From: Antedon mediterranea
Taxonomy: Eukaryota > Echinodermata > Crinoidea > Comatulida > Antedonidae
DNA: 64,000 nt
Direction: 5' to 3'
Assembly: GCF_964355755.1 (NCBI RefSeq)
Contig: NC_092675.1
Span: 4,624,312-4,688,311 of the forward strand
This document shows, in pieces, positions 1-12,267 of this stretch (its first letter is position 1; each line of letters opens with the position of its first letter). The notes under the pieces are model-generated. The model saw only the letters and a program-made list of their open reading frames with translations, ran no database searches and was not told the DNA's origin. A program made the translations under genes and the position numbers.

Positions 1-3000
1 ATTGTTTTACTTTTACATGACACATCTTGTGGTTTAATGACAAAATCATTCTGAATGAAATAAGTTTCATTGTTTTAAAACAGACAGGACTTGTTTGGCT
101 TAACAAACTTGTATTCGAACTTATTCCAGATAGACAAAGGAAAATGTTTTGTTTTCTCTTGATAATAAAAAACAATTCAGTCATTATGCAATCAACAATG
201 GAACTTTGCAATCAGGAATATATTTGTGGTCAGGATTTATTACATCATTGTAACGCTATTAATTTAATTTATCATCCATACTTGACAAACAAACCTTAAT
301 TCCGCCTCAACCACTCTGCTAGAGGGAAGTTAATAATCACTGTCTCTATTAGATTTGGGCTTTTGGCTTATTTAATTCACCTTTTGATAAAATGGTTCAT
401 TCCATGAAATACCCTGGCTAATGATACACTAAACCTATGATGTGAGCAGTCATGCATAGATTGTGTATTTTTCTTTAAAGAATGTAAGACAGGACTTGGA
501 ATGCATACCTTTACAATGACATGAGCCTTGGTCTCACTTCAGCAAGTGTCAATAAGTACTATTTATATTCCATTCCAGGACTTTTATCTCTGTGTGGACA
601 GACATTTGTACAATTTTGTCAGTTTCACCTTGCTTAAATGTGTGTTTTTATCAGATTCACCTTGTATGAGAAGGTTAGGTTCACCTTGGAGATAATGAAC
701 AGCTAACATGGATGTAACAAGGTGCCATTTATATATCTGATCTCTCAAGAATTGGTAATAGTTGGTGTAAGGTGCTTTTCTGATCTGGTACATACACAAG
801 ACTCTGTACATTGATTATCTCAAATCCAGTGTATCTTTTACTATGGGATATTCACAGTATCATATATTGTACACGTTATAAAATAATGGATATTACGCAG
901 ATTCTGTCTTAGCAAAAGTCTCTTGCATTTAATTTAATTGTTACACAGAAACATTGTTTGAACAGTGACCATATGAATCCAGTATTTTCTTTTTCATAGG
1001 AAGTGATCTTATCTGTTTTACTTTTGAACATCAAAGAATTTAAACAGCAAACTGAATTTGTTGAACGAGCTTTTATTAGCTAAACTTTGTTTTTTCAAGA
1101 AAGAGGTGGTTTGTGATACCATTTTTCTATCTAGGCTAATGTAGCTAAGAATTTGTTTATGCTTTTACAAAGAAGTCTTAGAGATCTGAGACTGATTTTT
1201 TTTGTATATTTCAATATTGAGAACCAGTTGTGATTGCTTTCATGATGGAGGACATAAATAAAATGACCAGAGTGAGATTTCTTATGGAAAAACTCGATAT
1301 AAATCAGAACATCGAAGAACATGAAGAAATTGTAAGTAACCCAAAACAAAGTTTTATCTTTGCAGGTTGTTAGTAAGCACTAATGTCTATAGGGTCAAAT
1401 TCTCCCAGATTCTAATTGGTGGACAAACATGACCCTATTAATATTATAGATAGTGTTAAAAAAGAAAGTCTTACAGTATAGGTGTGAAAGTTTATTAACA
1501 CACAGAAAGAAACTAGGACAAACTACATATATAAAGCCTATAAAACATTTATACAAGATAGTAAATATATATTACGAAATAGTAATAGTATAGTTTAGTT
1601 TACTTTGTAGTTTCAAAATAACATTAAATTCAACATCAGCATTTTGAAATATCAACACTGCATTTTGAAATTATTTAGAATGTAACAGTTTACATATGTT
1701 CTTCAACATTAATGTGGATTACAAAACATAATTGTGCTGTCTGTATATGTACAATAAAATTGTACTAAATTTAGTCATATAGTGGGTCATTCACTCTGAC
1801 AATAAATAAGTACAAAGATAGCTATTTCTTACTTTTATAGTTTGATTTGTGTTTATAATAGATTGTTGTATTTGTTATACAGTAGTGTAAATTAAATCTT
1901 ACGTATGGTTGTGCTTTATGTAAAGTTTACCTGGCAATCACAACCAATCAAGTTTTGACCAATACATCATTGTGGGCACTTTTCCTTTGTCTTATCTATT
2001 TTACTAATTTTAGATACTACTGTAACTTACAAACTAATTGACTTGCAGAGTTTGGATAGAATTTACAAATTGTTGATCTGGAATTTCCCTCCTGCTAGGA
2101 TTTGTAATTGATATTTTGTGTGTTAATATAACATTACATTCCTATTTATAGGGTTCTAGACTTAAAAATAGTTCATTATTAAGTATTACCTTGCTAATGT
2201 TTTGGCAATTAGACCGCTGGTAGTATGCTATTTAAAATCAACTATCAATGACCCTAGGATGTAAAGACTGTGATTTATTATCTTGCTATATTCATTGTTT
2301 ACTGTAGTGGATTCTGAGAGTCTTGTGTTTAAACACAGCAACAATGGTCTCATTTGTTGATTTCCACATTTTTACAGTTCGCTTACAAAAACTGAAATAA
2401 AGACAATTGATAGTGATATCACACTTTCTTTCTACTATTTTCAATGTTCTTTGTTTGTTTGTTTGTGTATTTTTTTTGTGATAACAGTTAAATGGTTAGT
2501 ATTTAATAATTGTTTTACCTAGTTTATAGCTTCCCACCCAAGTTAATTTTCACTTAACACCTACTTTACAAGCCTCTTGTCATGTCAGAGTGTACAGTAC
2601 ACTATTATAGTTCTTGCCACCCATGCTGAATATGGCATCAACCATCCCTACTGTATGAACTTTCACTCCCTATAAAATTCAGACTCAAATGAAGAGTAAG
2701 ACCCATAATAAACAATTGGACATTTCAATACTGCCACTGTCAACTTATTGTTTTTTACTATTCACCTTTTTTATAGTTTTGATAACAGGATGTTGATTTG
2801 ATTGATGTTAAATATTGACCATGTTTAGTATACTGTCTCATTAACTTTACTGTACTAATAAACACACAGATATTTATTGATATATTTTTTTGTGTTGAAA
2901 AATGCTGAATGTGCATAATGTCTACTGTTTTCATTCAACAAATTAAACAATTTAAAAGATAATTTATAAATGTGTTGGTATAAGTAAATAATAAATTTCA

Positions 3001-4027
3001 TCCTGATGTAAATTCTGGGTAACTTTAATTTGAAATATTCATCGTTAATAATTTAGGTGTTTCATTGAAATAGTATTCTATTTTTGTGTCTTCCTTACTG
3101 GTCGTGTAATTATGATATCATTGTAGTACTAGAGGTGTAATGTACTAAATTATTTATATGCAAATTTTACAGTTTGTTCAGAATATTGATGTGCTGTACA
3201 TTTTACATCCTTTTTAGTTTTCCTAATCAAGGCAGTAACCATTGATCTGTGATCTAGCTTGCTTAAAGTTTGCAATGATTAATCTTATACATGATAAAAA
3301 AGAGAAAAATTATATATGAATGAGGAGACTGTATAATAAAAATTATTACTCCATGGTATAAATAAGCAGGGGAGACCTGGAGGAAAATAGGGAATACCAT
3401 GGTAGGATAAAGTCTCAGAGCCTATGCCCAGACCCAGGAAAATAGACAAGATCATTTTAACAAACTCCTGAATAAATCTTAAATTTCTTAAAATGAAGAT
3501 AGTACAGTAGCAAAACAGTTCTTTCACTTCTTCGCTTCTACATTTATTTTTTGTGTGTTGTGGCATGAACCAAGCTCCTACACATATCCACTACCCATTT
3601 AACACAAGTTCACAAACCTCAATTAGAAAACGAAAGACAGATGTTATACAGTAGGGTGAAAGCAATCAAAGTCCATAAGGAATAGTAAACACAGACCAGG
3701 AATATCTATTTAGTAACTAGTTACCAAAACCTTTAGACACAATAGCTTGTTTTCCTGTTTAGTGTTTGATATTTAGCTGTGAATTGCTTGCTTTTTATCA
3801 ACAGGGGACATACAGACCAGGAAGTACTTGGGATGGGCAGTTCTAGATTCGATTGATTAAAACATAGTTTAAATACATTAGTGAGATGCTATACTATATC
3901 TCTGTTGAATATGAAATTATACTTAGAAAAACACTTGATTACAGTTCTTACTTTGTATTGTTTGAAACATTGACATTTTCAAGCTTGATATTGTCCTGAT
4001 AAATAGACATAGAATATACGGTATTCA

Positions 4028-4642
4028 ATGCCTAGTGTATCTTCAATGCCTAGTGTATCTTCAATACCTAGTGTATCTTCAATGCCTAGTGTATCTTCAA
4101 TGCCTAGTGTATCTTCAATGCCTAGTGTATCTTCAATGCCTAGTGTATCTTCAACAATACCTAGTGTATCTTCAATACCTAGTGTATCTTCAATGCCTAG
4201 TGTATCTTCAATGCCTAGTGTATCTTCAATGCCTAGTGTATCTTCAATGCCTAGTGTATCTTCAATGCCTAGTGTATCTTCAATGCCTAGTGTATCTTCA
4301 ATGCCTAGTGTATCTTCAATGCCTAGTGTATCTTCAATGCCTAGTGTATCTTCAATGCCTAGTGTATCTTCAATGCCTAGTGTATCTTCAATGCCTAGTG
4401 TATCTTCAATGCCTAGTGTATCTTCAATGCCTAGTGTATCTTCAATGCCTAGTGTATCTTCAATGCCTAGTGTATCTTCAATGCCTAGTGTATCTTCAAT
4501 GCCTAGTGTATCTTCAATGCCTAGTGTATCTTCAATGCCTAGTGTATCTTCAATGCCTAGTGTATCTTCAATGCCTAGTGTATCTTCAATGCCTAGTGTA
4601 TCTTCAATGCCTAGTATATCTTCAATGCCTAGTGTATCTTCA
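4028..4642 (+). repeat. 18-bp minisatellite, 34 copies
   Basis: The unit ATGCCTAGTGTATCTTCA is repeated head to tail 34 times. Almost all copies are identical; a few carry G-to-A changes in the ATGCC part, and a 3-bp insertion follows the seventh unit. A degenerate partial copy follows to about 4670. Because 18 is a multiple of 3, frames stay open through the array and give an artificial hexapeptide repeat. The homogeneity suggests recent expansion or active homogenisation. Confidence 0.97.
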
Positions 4643-5503
4643 ATTCAATGCCTAGTGTACTGTATCTTCAATATGGGTACTGAATTATTAAATATCACGC
4701 TCTCAGTCCCTTTAATATATTTAAATATTTGTTAATTAGTATTCTTGCTTTATTCAGTAAATTATTTAATTTGGATGTTTAATAAACAATCTTTATAATA
4801 TTATTTTACAAGACAAACAAGACAATTCATTTATATTTGTATATAAACACAGAAATTATTATTTTTATATTGATTATTATAGCAAAAAATGGCAGAGGAT
4901 TCAATATTCAAGCGAATAATGTCCTAATTTCCATAATTTCTGCTCTGTTTAGCACTCTACTGCAAGTTGTAGCTTTTTATAATGTCTTTTTAATGATGTT
5001 ACATGTCTTATAAATCATTTACAACATGCACAGCTCCTATGCTAATGAAATATATGTACAGAGTTATGGAGCCCACATCTCAGATACATGTTCTAATTTG
5101 AACTCAAAGTGCGACCAGCCTGAGCTTATTAAATTGCAACAGTGCATACAGTCTGTGTGAAACACAGGCAATAACTTTACACCTTGGTCGGACAGATCAG
5201 TAGCGAGCCAATAAATACTTCACACATTTACTATTTTTGTTTTTGACACTGCTAAATTAAAATTATCTGTCAATTTTAGGGCAATGAACTTTTGTTTATG
5301 AAGGGAAGAATACTGATTTGGTAATTTTTCCAAAATATGTTATTTGTAAAATGATATGAATTTGTATTGAACCACTCAATACTGTACAGAAAAAGAATAA
5401 GGGTAGTAAAATAAAAATTACCTGAACTATTTAAAAATGTCTAAAAACACTCTAATTCTCTTAAAAATTGCTGTATTGTATACTGTATGTATTCATTTGT
5501 CAT

Positions 5504-5826
5504 TTTGAATTGAATTGAAATTTATATTTATAGTGGGTAACCTCTTCAGTCAAAGACTGGTTTGCCAGAGGGCCCAGTTGGTGATCAGTGGCTGTGATGT
5601 ACTAATACACCGGGGTAACACCCTACTCGTCTCAAAAGATGTACTAGGTTCTTTAAAGTGCACACAAGCTAGATGTGTACACTGGACCTACGGTTTATAG
5701 TCCTTATCCGAGAAGACTCGTTCTACCACCAGAACCATGGAGTGAGTGAGCCTCGAACCCCTTGCCGATGTTATGGCTATGTAATTACGGTTCCACTGTC
5801 TTAACCGCTCGGCCACTCACTCACAT
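5504..5826 (-). mobile_element. tRNA-derived SINE, minus strand
   Basis: Read on the minus strand from about 5826, the sequence begins with a tRNA-Leu/Ser-like head. A Pol III A box reads TGGCCGAGCGGTTAAGAC and a B box reads GGTTCGAGGCTCACTC. A body with CTCGGATAAGGACTATAAACC follows, ending in a short AATTC-repeat tail near 5504. Head, body and simple tail are the standard SINE2 layout. The long insert between the boxes and the absence of a clean cloverleaf argue against a functional tRNA. Confidence 0.8.
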
Positions 5827-5951
5827 TTGATGGAATACAACAATAAAATCATTGCAGCCATGATGTACAGTACAGTACACATTATACACTACTAGTATTA
5901 CAAAGAAGATTATACATTCGGCGCCATTTTCAAAATATTTTTCAACTTTAA

Positions 5952-6276
5952 AGATGTATTGTCCCCCAAAAACTTGAAAAATGAAGATTAATAAAATCAG
6001 ACTTTGAAAAGATTATTGTAGTTTAATAAAGTTAATCACTTTCGTAGAAAAAAAATTGAATAAATAAATGTTTTCACACCATTCAACCAAAAATTCATTG
6101 GCTGGCAGTCAATTTTACTATTTTTGCTTTAAATGACAGTTTTTTAGGTAAATAAATTTTTTTTTTCGATCCAATTTTTGGTCAAAATGGATAACTATCA
6201 TGTGACATTAAAATGGCATATTCAACAAAAAATTGTTTAAGAATTATTATTATTTTTTTATGGGGACAATACATCT
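5952..6276. mobile_element. MITE with TTAA target duplication (family T1, copy a)
   Basis: The inverted ends AGATGTATTGTCCCC are each flanked by TTAA, as in piggyBac- or Kolobok-mobilised elements. The interior is AT-rich and non-coding. A second, inverted copy lies at 46316-46569. Confidence 0.85.
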
Positions 6277-9200
6277 TTAAGTTTGAATTGAAATTTTAAA
6301 TGTTTATTCCAAAGTTGTCCAATTGTTTTTGTGCTCTGTTTGTCACGTACAGTATACAAAGTAAAAATGAACAAAGCCATGTTTTATGTACTGTAATCTT
6401 GTAGTAATCATGATTTAGTATCAGTTTTCATCTTTCTCATAATTTAAATCGCTTTGAAAGGCTTTGTTATTGTAAAGTAATCAAGCATGGTAGTGTTTTA
6501 AGAAGCTTTACAAAGTTTAAATGATCTAGTGTTGATTCAATGGGTGTGAAAAATTTAAACTTATTAACAATACTTGCTATTACATTCCTTGAATACAGGT
6601 TTTACCAAAATGGTTGAAATGCAAGATATTTTGGAGAAAAAAAATATCCTGCCGTGCTGGCAATTATACCTTTATTACTGACAAAACATCTAATTAATAA
6701 GAAATCAAACGTGGAAAGTAGCTAGTGACTTAAATTTAGGTTAAATTTTAGTAGTTTTTATTGAAATCATTTTTATATGATTTATGATATACCTGTATAT
6801 ACAATTAATTTTCTCAAAACAGAACACAGAGAAACTTATGCAAAACTTAATCGGTTATGTTATTGTTAGTTCATTTTGTAAATCAGATTTCAACCAGTGT
6901 CATTTAAAAAAAAAATTAGAACAAGAAAACAAAAAACAACACCAAAACAAAAATGCTTCTTTTCATAAATGAATCTAGAGATAGTAATGATTATTAAGCT
7001 TATTTTGAAGCAGATTCTTCAATAATATGTCACTTTAAATTCAATAACTTTTATCATCAACCATTGATGGATCATGTGACCAACACCATTATTGTTCCAA
7101 CTCACATAATCACATCACTCAATGTTTTAAGATGCGATTCAGATATGAGTCACCAATGATGAACCATATTAAGTATGCATCTTACATTTACAGTACATGT
7201 GAAATGAAATCTTTTTCCAAATTAAGAAATAATTAAATCTTCTGTATGTTTGTTGCAGTCAGAGTCAGTTTTTATTAATTTGCTTTTTTAATCCTTTTAT
7301 CCTGAAACTGAATTACAGTAAGACAGGCTAATATAATAAAGTAATATGGCTGAATTTAATTATTATATAATCAGCTTTGTTTAGCTTACTACAAAAAGGA
7401 TGGTTTGTTCATGATTTAAACAACATGACAGCATTAGAGAGCATTGCGTTTAGAAAAATGTTGATTTAATAGAAAATGTTCTGAAGCTATTTGTGATATA
7501 GAGAGTTTTAGTTTGCCAGTGTTGCTGCACTGACAGTCAGTGCATTGCCAAATTATAGTTATCACTCAATATCATTAATCAGGTGTAGTGTTATTTAGGT
7601 CTCTATGTTAATCAAGCGTGGTGTTGGAGTTGCGTGAAATATTAATGGAATTGACGCTTAATGGACGGTTGTTTACTTGAGGTCAATAACTTGCTCCAAA
7701 ATCAGATGAATTTGAAACATCAATTATTAATAATTAGTTGAACAGTGCCCTCTTTTCAGTGAAAAAAATTAATGTCTATCCTAATATACTGTAGAACTGC
7801 GATTATAGTAGGTGATATTGATAAGGGTGGGTGAATGATTGGATGGGAGGTGTCAAGAATGTTTAAATAGTAAGCCTACTGTAAAAGGAGCTTCTTAGGT
7901 GGGAGGATCTTAAGAAAATGTTTTACACTGGAGGGAATGTGATGTACCTCCTACTTCTTTTTAGTACAAACCTATATATCCTTGTAGTATTTCTAAATAA
8001 TATTTTAGCCTTATTTTACCACAGTCTCTTGCCCATCAATGTTCGTTCTTTTCTGTCTAAATGCTGAAAAAACTTTACAAAACTTAGAATTTTTGTAACA
8101 GATGGCCACTCTAATTTTAAGTCCAATTAAAGTGTGACTAATCTGAAATTGATTTGAAAATCTTCATTTTATTCTGAGATCATTGTGACATTAATTTATC
8201 ACTGACATTGTTGCCTCTGGGAATTACAAAATAAATGTAGCATTAAATTGTTGAAAGTAATAGTTGTAAATTTCTGTTAAAACTGTTTTGATAAATTTAA
8301 ATATTAATATGTTTTTAACAAGAAAATGAAACTACCGTAGAAATGGATATTTCTCCAATAGTTATCATATGCTGAGAATATTTTCTACAATAGTCTCATC
8401 GCAACCATGCAATTCATTGTCATTAATAATAATCATTGAGATTATTAAGAAATAAATTACTTAAATCAATTCAGTATAGAATATTAACATATTAAACATT
8501 ATTAATATTATATGTCAATTGTACTCCATTAGGTTTATAATAATTATTTGGATAGTAAAGTTAGACTCCATTTTCACTTTAGGTATTAGCGAGCCCGAGG
8601 CGGGCTCCAAGCCAACAGTATACAAAAATTGAAGAGAGATTATACCAGCGATGTAAATTATAAATTCCATTTCGATGATATAATTATTATGTTGAAGTTC
8701 AGGTGCTTATTTGATTGCAGTTGTTTATTTATTTAATACTTGGTTTTCTTGAAAGAAGGGTTGGACTAAGTCACATATAGGGTTGTTCTGGCAAATGCAG
8801 GTATAAAGATGGTTGACGTGGTGGATGCTACTAATCGTTTAAAGACACCAACACAACTAATATAGTGTGTTTACTTCATCTTCCAGCATCATTTAAATAT
8901 CACTATGAATTGATAAACTAGATCTTCTTAAGAAAGCAATTTTGTACTGTATTCACTTATAAGATAAACTTTGACCATTTGAACTTATGTCTCAGGGGTT
9001 GGAAGACAGGCTTTCTTAATAAAAACAAATTAAGCTACATACATAATATGTTACCAAGTATTCCCAGCTCAAAATAATATAGAGTAGCCTAGCCTTTTCA
9101 TCTTTGCCCTTTGGTTGTTCTTATATAGAGGGAGCTCTTTATAAATTACCATATTCTTTTTGTGTGTGGTGGTGGTACAATAAATAATTGTATACAGTTC

Positions 9201-12108
9201 ACACTAAAATAAATTTTGGACTCTGTAAACCATTTTTACACAAATACTTTACTATTTGTTTGTATTGCTGAAAACAGATCAACTGTAACTTTTCTGTGAA
9301 TTACCAGAAGAATTATGCACAAGTTCAGAACTTCTTGGAACAAATATCAATTGTTGCATTGTGCAAAACTATTTGTTTGATAAAAGGACGTATATATTAT
9401 TTTTATTTTTTAAATTTTTACTTTGGAAGTATGCCTAAATTCATTAAAAACAAGGCCACTGGAACCCTTTACAAAATAAAGATTACGCAGCTGGTATACA
9501 ATTTGCCTACATTGATAAGACCCATTTATTTGTATAAAATAAAATTTGAGTATGTTCCAAAAAACTGAAATCTTTGTAATCTGCAACTACAGCTTGTATT
9601 GGGTTGAACAAATGGCATAGTTTGGTGTAGGTTTTGCAACAAAACAAACTTATGGCTCTGTTTGAAAATGTATAGCAAGTCAATCTTCGGGTAATGTACA
9701 CAACAAACTCGGCCAAAGCAAAAAATACATTCTGAACAACAGTGAAACTCAATTTAACAAAACAGCTTTTTATTTTGAAAATAAGATAATGATTTAATAT
9801 GCTATAATGACTTGCTTAGATTTTGTAATTAAAAAACGTTTTTTAATCCTTTTATGCAAAGCTTGATCTTGACCTAGGTTTTAGATCAACAGCTTCCTTT
9901 GTGATCCTCCTTCTGTTTAGCACATGTCTTTCTACAAGGAGTCTGCAGTTTATTCTGCATCATTGCCCTAGCCTAAACAGCCTAGACTGCAGGCATTAGG
10001 TCAACTCTTACTTATTGCTACTGTAAAATATAAATGTAGAACTTGAATTGAATTAAACATGGTTGACATTAACTCATCATAACATCCTGGATGCTTAACT
10101 TGGGCTTAACTTAACACACCAAACCCACTGAATGTACTTGACATTCTTGTCCGCCCACATTTTAAACAAACCAAGTTAAAAGATACATTTCATTATGGAG
10201 TCAGTTTATAGCAATCTGTTTAATTATGTAGTGAATTAAAATAATTAAGTATATTTTAAGGAGTCAATTCTTTTCCAATTTGTATACAAAACGTTAAAAC
10301 TTCGTTCGTACTTCTATCACACATATCACTATGTAGGCTTCAGCTGCCCATTCCAATTCAAGTTCATATCTAGAGCTCTTTTTAGCCAGCTACAACATTG
10401 AACTTGTTTTTGTTACCAGGTAATATGTTTTCTTTAACAATACAAATGTCCATGTCATTTATTATTCCAATTTCTGCCCTTGAATTAAAAGCAAAAACAT
10501 GACAAAACCATCTAATTAAAACTTTATTTACTGGCAAGACTGTTTATTTATAAAATTTTTTTGTTATTATGTTCTTGATAAAACATGATTTGTTTGAATG
10601 TATGTCTTTACTAGAAACGTGTGGACTAAATGTCATGGCGTGGTAGTATGTTTGATGGCGCGTATCATGACACGTTTAGCATTTAACCCCTGGTGAGAGT
10701 AAATATAGGTATCATGATTTTATCTGGTGCTCTGATAGACATCATATAGGTTTAGTTGTCTTAGTAAGAAATCTGGCAATTTACGCACATTCATCAAGGT
10801 TTCTCCCTATGGCTTCTCAGTACAGAATCATTAATCACAGACAAGTTACCCACATTTTTAGTTTCGTACAGGGGTCTTTAATTTGAAAATATTACCTTTA
10901 TTTACCAAACGTAGTATAGCCATTTAATTGAAGTGGTGTTTTCTTACAGGGCTATGATGGAAAAATTAACCACTTTCTAACCCAAGGCTAGTTTCATACA
11001 GGGCTCTAATTAAAAAATAAACTTACAATATTACGTTATCTGCCATATACACTATGATCCATTTTCTTATTTTAGTTTGGTGGTTGTTGTCAGTATCATA
11101 GTGGTTTTAAAAGAGCTATTCTAAATTAATCAAGTGTTAGTTTGTTTGTTCCTTATGTTTTGATTTTTAAAAAACAAATATGATGACATAATTCTTATTT
11201 TTAGAGTAACAAACAAAAGATTTATAATTTTTAAAATAATGTCATAGTATGACAGACGTCTGTCACAAACGACAATGTCAAATAGATATTTATCACGGAG
11301 GCCTTTTCCTCAACATCTTATTCTTTATATATCGTATCTTCAAACCAGATGAACATTTTCATCACATTCACATACATCTTATTTGTATGTTAATAGGTAT
11401 GAAAACAAATGTTCCAGATTTGAAATAAAAACATTATGGATCAGTAATTTCTCATTGTTTTCCATAATCTTATAGCACTTTAATTTCATTTCATTAAGTC
11501 CATCAATTTAAAATCAGTAGTGAAAATTTAAAACTGAAAACTTAATTAGTATTTCAGTAATACTTGTGAGTTAATTACAATGTTTTCTTTCATCTGGAGG
11601 TATGTGTCAGTCGTGTTAAGTGCTTTCTTAGTTCGCAGGGATATTCGCCGGTCGAAAACTGTGTATTGTTTTTTTCTTCACATGCTGTTGGTAATCGTTC
11701 AATGTATTGATCAACATCTTGGTGGCGTTCTTTTACCCCTAAGCTGAATGAAAGTGCGGCTTTCATACAAACATTTTAATCTGATCTTTGTTATACTGTA
11801 CTACTACAGTGGGTCATTGTGAGTAATACTAAAACTATTTTCCAACTTTGGTTAATTATGTTAGGTCAATAAACTTGCTTTATTTTGATTCTTACTCATC
11901 ATGTTATTCCAAGGTTTATGTTATGATGATGTGGATCAGAGTAGCTTCAAAGACTTTAAACATTCACTTTTTTAATACTTCTTATTTACACTTTACAGTG
12001 GGCCAGCCATCACGCTTGTATTTTACAGGAGTAGGAAGATTCAATTCAATGTCTTACAGTACAAATAGCCCCTACATGGTCACACAGAGGAAGGGTGATC
12101 CAAATCAG

Positions 12109-12267
12109 TGGCCGTATTCACCAATCACAATTAAGTGAGATATTTTCCTTAAATATTAAGTATTTCACTTAAATAAAAAAATATTTAAGTATTCACTTAG
12201 ATAGAAGATTAAATTTTAGGGGATAAGTAATTTCCTTACCCTAAAGTGTGATTGGTCAATACGGCCA
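12109..12267. mobile_element. Short MITE with 20-bp TIRs
   Basis: TGGCCGTATTCACCAATCACA on the left is mirrored on the right with one mismatch, and a CAG trinucleotide flanks both sides as a likely 3-bp target duplication. The interior contains repeated AAGTATTCACTTA-like inverted blocks, so the whole element could fold back. No coding capacity. Confidence 0.8.

Noticed and set aside
4028-4735. A 235-codon frame encoding MPSVSS repeats
   Set aside because: It is the 18-bp minisatellite read in one frame; another frame is equally open, there is no domain, no splice structure and no unique coding sequence.
5736-5826. Functional tRNA-Leu/Ser gene on the minus strand
   Set aside because: Same reasoning: SINE head with long variable part, no clean acceptor stem, and a SINE body after it.
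9296-9752. Frames of 81-90 codons on both strands
   Set aside because: AT-driven composition (F, Y, I, K rich), no splice context and no recognisable domain.
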